From Cyclobacteriaceae bacterium (lineage in GTDB: Bacteria; Bacteroidota; Bacteroidia; Cytophagales; Cyclobacteriaceae): 48,817 nt of DNA. Shown piece after piece: positions 26,070 through 34,738 of this stretch. A program made the position numbers and the translations under genes. Position 1 is the stretch's first letter; each line of letters begins with the position of its first letter. The notes under the pieces were generated by a model, which was not told where the DNA came from, made no database searches, and saw only the letters and a list, made by a program, of their open reading frames with translations. The stretch is from NCBI GenBank assembly GCA_020832375.1, contig JAFIEW010000014.1, forward strand, positions 1 through 48,817. The letters are read 5' to 3'.

Positions 26070-27140
26070 ATGGCGTATTTGAAGTTTTACAAAGATAAGC
26101 TACATCATAATTACAACTTTCTAGAAACGATGTTTAAGTCCAACGGACTTAAATGGGGCATCGTGTCTAAGTTACTTTGTGGTAATCGACATTATATAAA
26201 AGAGGTGATCGATTTAGGCATCAAAGAGATTCACGATTCTCGAATTAGTAATCTAAAAATTGTCAAAGAGATAGACCCTGACACCCTAACGGTCTACATT
26301 AAACCGCCTGCAAAGCTAAGTATCTCAGATATTGTACGCTATGCAGATATCAGTATGAATACTGAGTTTCATACCTTACAGATGCTTTCCGACGAAGCTA
26401 AAAAGCAAGATAAAGTCCATCGAGCAATCATTATGATCGAAACGGGGGATTTGCGCGAAGGTGTAATGGGTGATAATCTTGTGTCCTTCTATGAAAAAGT
26501 CTTTGAATTACCTAATCTTGAAATTATCGGATTGGGTACTAATCTCAACTGCCTTCATGGAGTAATGCCTTCCCAAGATAAATTAGTACAATTGTCTCTT
26601 TACAAGCAGATTATTGAATTAAAATTTAACAGAGAGATTCCCCTTATTTCAGGTGGAACGTCTGTCACTATTCCCCTTATTCTTAACAAACAAATACCCA
26701 GAGGGGTGAATCATTTTCGAATAGGAGAGACGCTTTATTTCGGTACCAACCTTTTCACCGAAGAATTAATTGAAGGAATGAAACCTGATGTATTTGAGCT
26801 TTTTACAGAAATCATAGAGATAACAGAAAAACCGATGGTTCCTATTGGTGAACTAGCCGCCAATCCTCAAGGAGAAATCATGAAAATAGATGAAAGCTTA
26901 TATGGAAAAACCTCTTATAGAGCCATCTTAGATTTAGGACTACTTGATATTGACCCTAAATATCTTATTATTGATGACTATGACTTTGAAATTGTTGGTG
27001 CTAGTAGTGATATGTTGATCTTAGATTTGGGTGAAAATGTTCAAAAGTATAAAGTGGGTGATCTCATTTCGTTCAAATTAAAATATATGGGGGCTTTACA
27101 GGTACTCAATAGTGCATATATCGAAAAAAGAATCGATTAA
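26070..27140 (+). CDS. Alanine/ornithine racemase family PLP enzyme
   Basis: Fold-type III pyridoxal-phosphate enzyme with an alanine-racemase N-terminal barrel, 356 residues. The PLP lysine lies in WGIVSKLLCGN (Lys34), at the end of the first strand as in this family. Later barrel elements include MIETGDLREGVMG, GLGTNLNCLHGVMP, PLISGGTSVTIPLI and FRIGETLYFG, the last two near the phosphate-binding end. It matches the alanine/ornithine racemase group (YhfX- or OrrA-related) rather than canonical Alr. It probably interconverts L and D forms of a basic or small amino acid. A low-GC hairpin (AACTATTCAA/TTGAATAGTT at 27311-27341) lies downstream. Confidence 0.85.
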   Translation: MAYLKFYKDKLHHNYNFLETMFKSNGLKWGIVSKLLCGNRHYIKEVIDLGIKEIHDSRISNLKIVKEIDPDTLTVYIKPPAKLSISDIVRYADISMNTEFHTLQMLSDEAKKQDKVHRAIIMIETGDLREGVMGDNLVSFYEKVFELPNLEIIGLGTNLNCLHGVMPSQDKLVQLSLYKQIIELKFNREIPLISGGTSVTIPLILNKQIPRGVNHFRIGETLYFGTNLFTEELIEGMKPDVFELFTEIIEITEKPMVPIGELAANPQGEIMKIDESLYGKTSYRAILDLGLLDIDPKYLIIDDYDFEIVGASSDMLILDLGENVQKYKVGDLISFKLKYMGALQVLNSAYIEKRID

Positions 27141-27310
27141 TATCCTATAATCAGTTTTTAGCTTGCAGATACGAATATTATAGAAGTTCCTTGTTTTTCA
27201 TTTGATTCTTTAGTGTATCAATTAATAAAGGAGGTAATAGCTAATATATTGGAAATATAGCTTTTAAAGAGCTCCTAATCAAAATATAAGATAAAGCATA
27301 TATGGATTAT

Positions 27311-27344
27311 AACTATTCAATACTTTGTATTTTGAATAGTTTTC
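27311..27344 (+). terminator. Possible terminator of symporter-GNAT-racemase operon
   Basis: Ten-base perfect arms AACTATTCAA / TTGAATAGTT around an 11-base loop, ending in TTTTC. It has a low GC content and a short T run, so it is weak. No gene is seen in 27141-27478. Confidence 0.35.
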
Positions 27345-27419
27345 ATAAGGTATTTCAATGCTTGTTATGAATTATTTAATAACTTTTTGAAGCAACAGGG
27401 GTTCTTACCAAAAGCGTGC

Positions 27420-27448
27420 TTGTTTGTAAGGATTGTTTTTTATCTTCG
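27420..27448 (+). promoter_or_regulatory. Putative promoter of the M20 amidohydrolase gene
   Basis: TTG (27420-27422), 18 bases, TATCTTCG (27441-27448), a one-base variant of TAnnTTTG, about 30 bases before the ATG at 27479. Confidence 0.4.
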
Positions 27449-27478
27449 TTTTTGATTTAAACATTTTTTTTTTGAGAT

Positions 27479-28627
27479 ATGAGCATACCTACCATTGATG
27501 AATCTGCCCTTCAGCAGATTAGACACTATCTTCATCGTAACCCTGAGGTTTCAGGAAATGAAAAGCATACATCTGAGTTTATCTTAGAGCGACTTAAAAG
27601 TTACGGTTTTAAAGAGGTGATTACTCGAGTCGGGGGGTATGGATTGGTGGCTACCTATGATTCTGGCAGTGAAGGTAAACATGTTGCCATCAGAGGAGAT
27701 ATTGATGCTCTGCCAATCAATGAGGAAAATTCTTTTTCTCACAAGTCTCAAAATCAAGGTGTATCTCATAAATGTGGTCATGATGGGCATACTACAATAT
27801 TACTAGGCTTAGCCTACCTACTGATCAAACAACCTATCAAAAAAGGAAAGGTAAGCTTAGTATTTCAACCAGCTGAAGAGACAGGAGAAGGTGCTAAAGC
27901 AATGCTTGAAGATAAGAAGCTTAAAGATTTTAATCCTGATTTTATTTTCGGATTGCACAATATACCCGGTTATGAATATGGAACGATCATTTTAAAGAAA
28001 AACCATTTTGCAGCCGCCTCCAGAGGAATGATCATACAACTCAAAGGGCACACCTCTCATGCAGCGGAGCCAGAAAAAGGTAACTCACCAATCAAGGGGA
28101 TTCAAGAAATTATTCAAATGCTCAACGATCTCAACCATGTAGATGGTAGAGGTGATGATTTCAAAATGATCACTACTGTTTATATTAAAATGGGAGATTT
28201 GGATTTTGGAATTACCCCCCGACTAGCTACTTATGCACTTACTCTTAGAACCTATACTAATGCAGGGATGTATCAACTCACCGAGGATATAGAAAGCGGA
28301 CTTAGAAAAATCACCGATCGTACAAAGCTTAAATATAGTGTTTCCTATTGTGAAGATTTTCCGGCTTTGAGAAACGATGATAATGCTCTGCAGAAGGTAA
28401 GAAACGCTGCGGATAAACTAGGACTCCACACACAACAGAGAGAACGCCCAATGCCGTGGTCAGAAGACTTCTCTCAGTTTAGTCTTAAGTTCAACTCAGC
28501 ATTTTTTGGTTTAGGCGCTGGAAATGACACCCCCCAGCTTCATGCCGATACTTATGATTGGCCAGACAACATTACCAAATATGGGGTTCAAATTTTTTTT
28601 AAACTAATTCAAGAGTGTCTAGAATAA
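27479..28627 (+). CDS. M20 family amidohydrolase (M20D)
   Basis: Binuclear metallo-amidohydrolase that removes an acyl group from an N-acyl amino acid (hippurate / N-acetyl-diaminopimelate / IAA-amino acid hydrolase group), 382 residues, cytoplasmic (no signal). The start region IRHYLHRNPEVSGNE is typical. All metal and catalytic positions are seen: IRGDIDALPI, HKCGHDGHT, VFQPAEETGEGA, FGLHNIPG and LHADTYDWPD. The inserted dimerisation domain lies at about 175-290. It lies downstream of, but separated from, the GNAT/racemase operon by 338 bases with its own putative promoter; an acetylation-deacetylation link between them is only inference. Confidence 0.9.
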   Translation: MSIPTIDESALQQIRHYLHRNPEVSGNEKHTSEFILERLKSYGFKEVITRVGGYGLVATYDSGSEGKHVAIRGDIDALPINEENSFSHKSQNQGVSHKCGHDGHTTILLGLAYLLIKQPIKKGKVSLVFQPAEETGEGAKAMLEDKKLKDFNPDFIFGLHNIPGYEYGTIILKKNHFAAASRGMIIQLKGHTSHAAEPEKGNSPIKGIQEIIQMLNDLNHVDGRGDDFKMITTVYIKMGDLDFGITPRLATYALTLRTYTNAGMYQLTEDIESGLRKITDRTKLKYSVSYCEDFPALRNDDNALQKVRNAADKLGLHTQQRERPMPWSEDFSQFSLKFNSAFFGLGAGNDTPQLHADTYDWPDNITKYGVQIFFKLIQECLE

Positions 28628-28980
28628 TTCCTGGTATTGCCTCTCTATCTATCTATCCTGTGTTTAATTCTTATTCAGAAATGTAGGTTGAAAATATTTT
28701 TCCTTATTCATATATATAGAAGCTAAGATCTTGCTATTTGGGGGTTGCTTAACGACAGTCAATTATTTTACTTTCAAATAGATATAAATAGGAGTTCAGT
28801 TTGTAAGTGCTTGGTTTTTAAGTGTAGTCATTAACAAGAAACTTTCCTCAAACTTTTTAAAATATCATTATGGTGCATAACTGCAAATTTGATTCATTAA
28901 TCGAATTTGTATTAACATGAAAAATGATCAACAGAGAAAAATGAGCTACTTAAAGTTGATTATCTTTCTATTGTAAGAAA

Positions 28981-29030
28981 ACAAGCGAAGCTTGTGCAGC
29001 CTCGATGTTTCCGATGCATCGAGAAGCTTT
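28981..29030 (+). repeat. REP-like double hairpin, fragment of dispersed repeat
   Basis: Two hairpins back to back: ACAAGC-GAA-GCTTGT (28981-28995) and CTCGATG-9 bases-CATCGAG (29001-29023), followed by AAGCTTTTTTAA. The GCGAAGCTTGTGCnGCCTCGA core is shared with the repeat copies at 588-612 and, inverted, 48470-48501. It may also act as a terminator on the plus strand. The remainder of the 674-base gap 28628-29301 shows no gene. Confidence 0.6.
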
Positions 29031-29301
29031 TTTAATTTGACCTTCTATTAACATAGGAAATCTAACCTTCTTTATTACCTACTTTCAGTTTCCATGTAAA
29101 CACTCTATTTTTCCGTTCCTAACATTCTTCTTTTTTGATGCCTTATAATAGTCTAAGTTCAATTTTTAAAATTAGTAAATAACTGATTGGCAAATAAAAA
29201 TCTTAAATAGATGATCGATTGATTTAAAAGCGGATCAAATTTTCAGCTAATAATTAATAGGATTTGCTAGAACTTGAATTGTAAACTATAAAACTAGAAA
29301 C

Positions 29302-30999
29302 ATGAGAAAAACGCTACTTATCATGATTGCTATATTCTTCTTGATGCAGGACTCATTGCTACAGGCTCAAGATAGGATTACAGGTGAAGTATTTGCTACT
29401 AGGTCAGAGGTGATTGCTCAAAACGGTATGGCCGCTACGAGTCATCCCTTAGCCACGCAGATCGCACTAGATATTCTTAAAAAAGGTGGAAGTGCTGTTG
29501 ATGCCGCCATTGCAGCAAATGCCGCTTTAGGCCTCATGGAGCCTACTGGTAATGGCATTGGAGGTGATCTATTTGCCATCGTATGGGATGCTAAAACACA
29601 AAAACTTCACGGGCTCAACGCTAGTGGCAGGTCGCCACTGAGCCTTAGCCGTCAATATTTTATTGATGAAGGACTTGATAAAATTCCAGCTTTCGGACCT
29701 TTGCCTGTATCAGTACCTGGATGCGTTGACGGTTGGTTTGAACTACACGATAAATTTGGTATACTGCCAATGGATGAGTTGCTCAGCCCAACTATAGAAT
29801 ACGCTGAGAAAGGTTTTCCAGTCACTGAATTGATCGCCTACTATTTAGAGAGAAGTGGTCGGTTTTTATCTAAATATCCCAATTTTAAAGAAACCTATAT
29901 GCCCAATGGTAAAACTCCACAGAAAGGCGAGGTTTTCAAAAACCCTGACTTAGGGAATACTTTAAGAAAAATAGGTGAGGGCGGTAGGGATGCATTTTAT
30001 AAAGGTGAAATAGCGTCAACTATAGCACAATATATTAAAGAAAATGGAGGGTTTCTGACAGAGGAGGATTTGGAGAAGCATTATTCAGAATGGGTAGAAC
30101 CAGTATCTGTCAATTATCGAGGCTATGACGTATGGGAGTTACCACCCAACGGACAGGGAATAGCCGCATTGCAGATTCTTAAAATGTTAGAAGCTTACGA
30201 TATCGCTAGCATGGGGTGGTCATCTGCGGAATATGTACATTTATTTACTGAGGCAAAAAAGCTCGCTTTTGAAGATCGAGCAAAGTACTATGCAGACCCT
30301 GATTTTAATAAAAACCCTGTGGAGTGGCTCATTTCCGATAGGTATGCTGATGAAAGAAGAAAGCTTATCAATGAGAATAGGGCTGCAAGAGAGTTCCCCG
30401 CCGGAGAATTTGAATCTGACAATACCATTTATTTGACCACATCAGATAAAGACGGTAATATGGTGTCACTGATACAAAGTAATTATCGAGGTATGGGATC
30501 TGGTATGACACCTACAGGGTTGGGCTTTGTGCTCCAAGACAGGGGCGAGATGTTTACTTTAGAAGAAGGCCATTACAATTCGTACGAGCCAGGGAAGCGT
30601 CCTTTTCATACGATCATTCCAGGCTTTATCACCAAAGAGGGTCGTCCTTACATCTCATTTGGTTTGATGGGTGGTGCCATGCAGCCTCAAGGTCATGCAC
30701 AAATAGTGATCAATATGGTCGATTTCAGAATGAACCTACAAGAGGCTGGAGACGCTCCAAGGATCTATCACGATGGTTCATCAGAGCCTACAGGCGAGAA
30801 AATGACTGACGGAGGCACCCTTTATTTAGAAAGCGGATTTCCATATGAAACGGTACGATCACTCATAGGTAAAGGCCATAAAGTAGCCTACACCGTTGGT
30901 CCTTATGGCGGATATCAGGCTATAATGTGGGATGAAGTAAATAAGGTTTATTACGGTGCTTCTGAGTCCCGAAAAGATGGTCAGGCTGCTGGTTACTAA
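29302..30999 (+). CDS. ggt: Gamma-glutamyltransferase
   Basis: Secreted or periplasmic enzyme that transfers or hydrolyses the gamma-glutamyl group of glutathione and related peptides; an N-terminal nucleophile hydrolase that cuts itself into two subunits. The 565-residue precursor has a Sec signal (about 1-23). Family blocks are MAATSHPLATQIALDIL, GGSAVDAAIAANAALGLMEP, TGNGIGGDLFAIVWD, ASGRSP, and in the small subunit GMGSGMTPTGLGFVLQDRG, MGGAMQPQGHAQIVINM. The autocleavage Thr aligns with Thr375 in ESDNTIYLTTSDKDGN; the next residue is Ile where many family members have a second Thr. It is probably a single-gene unit. Confidence 0.92.
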   Translation: MRKTLLIMIAIFFLMQDSLLQAQDRITGEVFATRSEVIAQNGMAATSHPLATQIALDILKKGGSAVDAAIAANAALGLMEPTGNGIGGDLFAIVWDAKTQKLHGLNASGRSPLSLSRQYFIDEGLDKIPAFGPLPVSVPGCVDGWFELHDKFGILPMDELLSPTIEYAEKGFPVTELIAYYLERSGRFLSKYPNFKETYMPNGKTPQKGEVFKNPDLGNTLRKIGEGGRDAFYKGEIASTIAQYIKENGGFLTEEDLEKHYSEWVEPVSVNYRGYDVWELPPNGQGIAALQILKMLEAYDIASMGWSSAEYVHLFTEAKKLAFEDRAKYYADPDFNKNPVEWLISDRYADERRKLINENRAAREFPAGEFESDNTIYLTTSDKDGNMVSLIQSNYRGMGSGMTPTGLGFVLQDRGEMFTLEEGHYNSYEPGKRPFHTIIPGFITKEGRPYISFGLMGGAMQPQGHAQIVINMVDFRMNLQEAGDAPRIYHDGSSEPTGEKMTDGGTLYLESGFPYETVRSLIGKGHKVAYTVGPYGGYQAIMWDEVNKVYYGASESRKDGQAAGY

Positions 31000-31204
31000 A
31001 AATAGATTTTTTTATAAAAATTTTGATTCATTTGTAATAAGTAGATGCCGTTTCTTACTAACTCAGTCGAGTAGTCTAAATTCAAATATTAATCATTATT
31101 CTTTTAATTTTTGCTTGGAATGATGCACTGATTTATCAGTATAAGGACTTCAAAAGATTGGCTTAACATAAGAGGCGGCATTTTCTCAATAAAAAAATTA
31201 TTCC

Positions 31205-31882
31205 ATGGGAAATAGAAGTAGTGTATTTGATATGATTGGTCCTGTAATGATTGGCCCATCAAGCTCACATACAGCAGGGGTAGTAAGAATTGCTAGAGCC
31301 GCTTTTAAAATTATGGGTGAGGTTTCTGATGAAGCGGATATCATATTTTACAACTCTTTCGCTAGAACTTATCAAGGTCATGGTAGTGATCGGGCAGTGA
31401 TTGCAGGCCTTCTCAATATGAAAACCGATGATCGAGACATCAAAAACGCTCTTGATATTGCAAAAGAAAAAGGATTTCAGTATCACTTTAAATCTATTGC
31501 CAATGCATCAATTTACCATCCGAATAGCATTAGAATAAAGCTGAAAAAGAGAGATAGATCGGTAGAAGTACTTGGGGAGAGTTTGGGTGGAGGGGTGATT
31601 AATGTAGCGGAGGTAGATGGTTTTACAGCCAATTTTAGCGCACGATTGCACACTCTCATTATCAAAGCACAAGATATGAAAGGAAGTATTTCATATATAT
31701 CAAGCGTACTTGCCAATGATAATTGCAATATCGCCACGCTCAGCGTAACGAGAAAAGGTAAAAATGACTTGGCCGCCCTTGTCTTCGAAATGGACTCAGG
31801 CCTTAAAGCGGTGAGTCTAGAATATATCAAAAATTTGGATTGGGTGAGGGAAGTTATTTATATCCCAGATATCGATCTTTAA
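31205..31882 (+). CDS. sdaAB: L-serine dehydratase, iron-sulfur type, beta subunit
   Basis: Beta subunit of the [4Fe-4S] L-serine ammonia-lyase, which turns L-serine into pyruvate and ammonia. The 225 residues cover the N-terminal block FDMIGPVMIGPSSSHTAG, which is diagnostic, and a C-terminal ACT domain (about 147-225: LHTLIIKAQDMKGSISYISSV, then NDNCNIATLSVTRKGKNDLA) thought to sense ligand. The alpha subunit, which carries the cluster-binding cysteines, is not encoded within this window, so it must lie elsewhere. Only 19 bases separate this gene from the TolC-family gene. Confidence 0.93.
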   Translation: MGNRSSVFDMIGPVMIGPSSSHTAGVVRIARAAFKIMGEVSDEADIIFYNSFARTYQGHGSDRAVIAGLLNMKTDDRDIKNALDIAKEKGFQYHFKSIANASIYHPNSIRIKLKKRDRSVEVLGESLGGGVINVAEVDGFTANFSARLHTLIIKAQDMKGSISYISSVLANDNCNIATLSVTRKGKNDLAALVFEMDSGLKAVSLEYIKNLDWVREVIYIPDIDL

Positions 31883-31901
31883 AACGCATAATCATCAATT
31901 C

Positions 31902-33386
31902 ATGAACAAAACATTATCTACTATTTTTCTCATTCTCTTCATTGCCTTGGGTAATTATTCTTTCGCTCAAGCACCCATAGGGGGTAAAACTAGCTGGACG
32001 CTAGAAGAGTGCATCGAATATGCCAAAGAGAATAACCTTCAGGTGAGGCAGTCTAAGTTAGGCATAGAAGGAGCAAGAATCAACTTAACTCAGTCTAAAG
32101 CGGATTTGTTACCTTCTTTAAATATGGGTGCAGGAACTACTTACAATGTCGGTAGAACGATCAACCCCTTCACTAACATCATTGAAGACCAATCAATAAA
32201 CTCTCAAAACTACTCGATTAACTCTGGAGTAGACATTTATGCTGGAGGTAGACGGAGAAATACGATAAAAAGAAATTTACTTGAACTTGAAGCAAGCAGG
32301 TTTGAAGTGGAAAATGTAGAAAACCAAATTATCTTAAACATCATTACTGCCTACACTAATGTGCTTTTCAATCAGGAGCTACTTGAAAACACACGTCTTC
32401 GGCTGGAAGTAACAGAGCTACAGTTGAGGAGGACAGAGCGACTATATGATGCTGGCGCAGTACCTCGCGCTAACTTTTTAGAGCTTAAGGCTCAAAAAGC
32501 CAATGATGAATTAGCAGTAATTAATGCTGAAAATGATAGAGACCTTACTCTTTTGGATCTTAAGCAGTTGCTGATGATTCCTTTCGATGAGCCATTTGAA
32601 ATTGTCATTCCTGAAATAGAAATCCCTGAGATTAATCCTTTTATCAATGAAAGGTCAGATGATATCTACCAAATGGCGGTTAATACCCAACCGATTGTAA
32701 ATAAGGTACAATATGATGTGGAGAGTGCATTAAAAGATATTGAAATCGCAAAGGGCGCAAGGTATCCTACTTTAAGTTTAAATGCTGGTTTAGTTACCAA
32801 CTATTCTAGTGTAGCTCCTGATTTTATACCGCGGCAAGGTGCACCTGTAGAGAGAATTTTCCCACCTATTGGTACGGTTAGTGTGGGAGGAGAAACCCTA
32901 TTGGTTGAATCACTTAATGCACAGGCTGTGCCTACTGAATTTGTTGAAAACACCTACTATAACCAACTAAATACCAACTTACGCCGATTTGCTGGATTGA
33001 ATCTTTCTATTCCAATTTTCAACAATTGGCAGGTCAAAAGCAATATCGAAAGAAGTAAAATTAGCCTAGACAATGCTAAACTTGCTGAGAAGGGGGAAAT
33101 GCTTAGACTTCGACAGACTGTAGAACAGGCCTATCTTGATGTAAGAGCAGCCGAGAAAAGGTATTTTGCGTCTAAAAATCAAGTAGAAGCATTTGAAGAG
33201 TCATTCAGAATGAGCAAAAAAAGATTTGATGCGGGAGATATCGACCCTGTAGAATTTAATGTGGCTAAATTAAACTTTAACAATGCTGAAACAGAATTCA
33301 TACAAGCCAAATATGATTATATATTTAAGATAAAACTCGTCAATTTCTATAAAGGGGAAGTATTAACATTTGAAAATGAGCAATAA
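31902..33386 (+). CDS. TolC family outer-membrane efflux protein
   Basis: Trimeric outer-membrane channel for export of drugs or peptides by a tripartite pump, 494 residues with a Sec signal (cleavage near SFA-QAP). It shows the internal duplication of the family: SWTLEECIEYAKENNLQVRQSKL and long helices with LRRTERLYDAGAVPRANFLELKAQ in the first half, and MSKKRFDAGDIDPVEFNVAKLNFNNAETEFIQAKYDYIF in the second (seen in blocks). The extended insert at about 305-345 is variable in this family. It overlaps the adaptor gene by 11 bases, so outer channel and adaptor are made together. No pump gene follows. Confidence 0.92.
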   Translation: MNKTLSTIFLILFIALGNYSFAQAPIGGKTSWTLEECIEYAKENNLQVRQSKLGIEGARINLTQSKADLLPSLNMGAGTTYNVGRTINPFTNIIEDQSINSQNYSINSGVDIYAGGRRRNTIKRNLLELEASRFEVENVENQIILNIITAYTNVLFNQELLENTRLRLEVTELQLRRTERLYDAGAVPRANFLELKAQKANDELAVINAENDRDLTLLDLKQLLMIPFDEPFEIVIPEIEIPEINPFINERSDDIYQMAVNTQPIVNKVQYDVESALKDIEIAKGARYPTLSLNAGLVTNYSSVAPDFIPRQGAPVERIFPPIGTVSVGGETLLVESLNAQAVPTEFVENTYYNQLNTNLRRFAGLNLSIPIFNNWQVKSNIERSKISLDNAKLAEKGEMLRLRQTVEQAYLDVRAAEKRYFASKNQVEAFEESFRMSKKRFDAGDIDPVEFNVAKLNFNNAETEFIQAKYDYIFKIKLVNFYKGEVLTFENEQ

Positions 33387-34698
33387 AAAATCATCAAAGA
33401 AAGGGCTATATATAGCCATAGGTCTCATCCTTGCAGTCATTATTTTTTCTGTAGTTGCTAAAAGAACAGGGATAATAGGTGGCGAACCTAAGATCTCAGT
33501 TGATCTTGGCAAGGTGAGTAAGAAAACCATTGTCGAAAAAGTATCTGCCTCAGGTGATATACAGCCCGAGCGTGAAATTAAAATTAGCCCCGATGTACCT
33601 GGTGAAATTATGGAGCTGAATGTAGAGGAAGGTGACTCTGTTCGTGAGGGGCAGTTATTACTTAAAATCAGAGATGATAATTATATCGCCGCTCTTTCTC
33701 GGTCGCAGGCAGCACTGGATCAAAATCGCGCCAATGCGATGGAGGCAAAGGCAAGACTTGCTTCAGTAGAAGCTCAGTTTTTAAGATCTAAGCTTAGCTA
33801 TGAGAGAAATAAAAAGCTGTATGAGGACGATGTGATTTCTACAGCGGAGTACGAACAAGTAGAAGCTGACTACAAAGTTGCTCAAGAAGAACTAAATTCT
33901 TCAAAGCTCAACCTTGAAGCAACGCAGTTTTTGATTAAGAGTGCTCAAGCCTCTGTAGATGAAGCCAAACAAAATCTTACCTTCACTCAGATTTATGCAC
34001 CATCTTCAGGTGTAATTAGTAAGCTCGATGTCGAAAAAGGCGAAAGAGTAGTAGGTACAAGCCAAATGGCGGGTACGGAAATGCTTCGTATCGCTGATCT
34101 TTCTCGAATGGAGGTTAAGGTTGATGTTAATGAAAATGACATTATTCGGGTATCTAAAGGTGATACTGCCATCATCGATGTAGACAGCTATACTTTCAGC
34201 GGAAGAAAGTTTAAAGGTATTGTAACAGCAATCGCTAATACGGCTAACCAAAAAGCTTCCGCAGAGTCAGTGACTGAATTTGAGGTTTTGATTCGTATCT
34301 TACCTGAGACTTATGCTGAATTGGTTACACCAGCAAAGCCTTTTCCTTTTAGGCCTGGTATGACAGCAAGTGTTGAAATCATCACGCAAACTAAAGAAAA
34401 TGCGCTTTCAGTACCCTTAGCAGCTGTCACCACCCGTCAAAAAAATAATAATGATGAGGCCGCTGAACAAGATGATGTTAAAGAGATTGTTTTTCTTGTC
34501 GAAGGAGATGCAGTGAGAGAAGTGGAGGTGAAGACAGGGTTAAGCGATTTTAAATATATTGAAATCATCGAAGGCTTGAAGGAAGGTGATCAAATTGTAG
34601 TAGGGCCTTACTTTGCGGTGAGCAAACGCCTAAAAGATGGCGATTTAGTTACCTTCAAAGAGAAAGAAGCAGTATCTAATCAATCAGTAAGTGAGTAG
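33376..34698 (+). CDS. Efflux periplasmic adaptor (MacA/HlyD-like membrane fusion protein)
   Basis: Membrane-fusion protein bridging an inner-membrane pump and TolC. From the ATG at 33376 (a TTG six bases earlier is also in frame) it has 440 residues: one N-terminal membrane anchor (about 11-30), a split lipoyl domain starting ISPDVPGEIMELNVEEGDSV, a helical hairpin of about 100 residues (QAALDQNRANAMEAKARLAS to SAQASVDEAKQNL), the second lipoyl half with IYAPSSGVISKLDVEKGERV, a beta-barrel domain, and a C-terminal membrane-proximal domain. The lipoyl spacing and VDEAKQNL-TQIYAPSSG junction fit the MacA class, which pairs with MacB-type ABC pumps. Here the next gene is peptidase-like and no permease is present. 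Confidence 0.9.
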   Translation: MSNKKSSKKGLYIAIGLILAVIIFSVVAKRTGIIGGEPKISVDLGKVSKKTIVEKVSASGDIQPEREIKISPDVPGEIMELNVEEGDSVREGQLLLKIRDDNYIAALSRSQAALDQNRANAMEAKARLASVEAQFLRSKLSYERNKKLYEDDVISTAEYEQVEADYKVAQEELNSSKLNLEATQFLIKSAQASVDEAKQNLTFTQIYAPSSGVISKLDVEKGERVVGTSQMAGTEMLRIADLSRMEVKVDVNENDIIRVSKGDTAIIDVDSYTFSGRKFKGIVTAIANTANQKASAESVTEFEVLIRILPETYAELVTPAKPFPFRPGMTASVEIITQTKENALSVPLAAVTTRQKNNNDEAAEQDDVKEIVFLVEGDAVREVEVKTGLSDFKYIEIIEGLKEGDQIVVGPYFAVSKRLKDGDLVTFKEKEAVSNQSVSE

Positions 34699-34738
34699 CA
34701 TGACAGCATTATCAAGTAAAATATTTTTTGGGTTGCGA

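Noticed and set aside
31513-31830. 105-codon minus-strand frame inside sdaAB
   Set aside because: Shadow frame opposite a conserved enzyme gene with an ACT domain.
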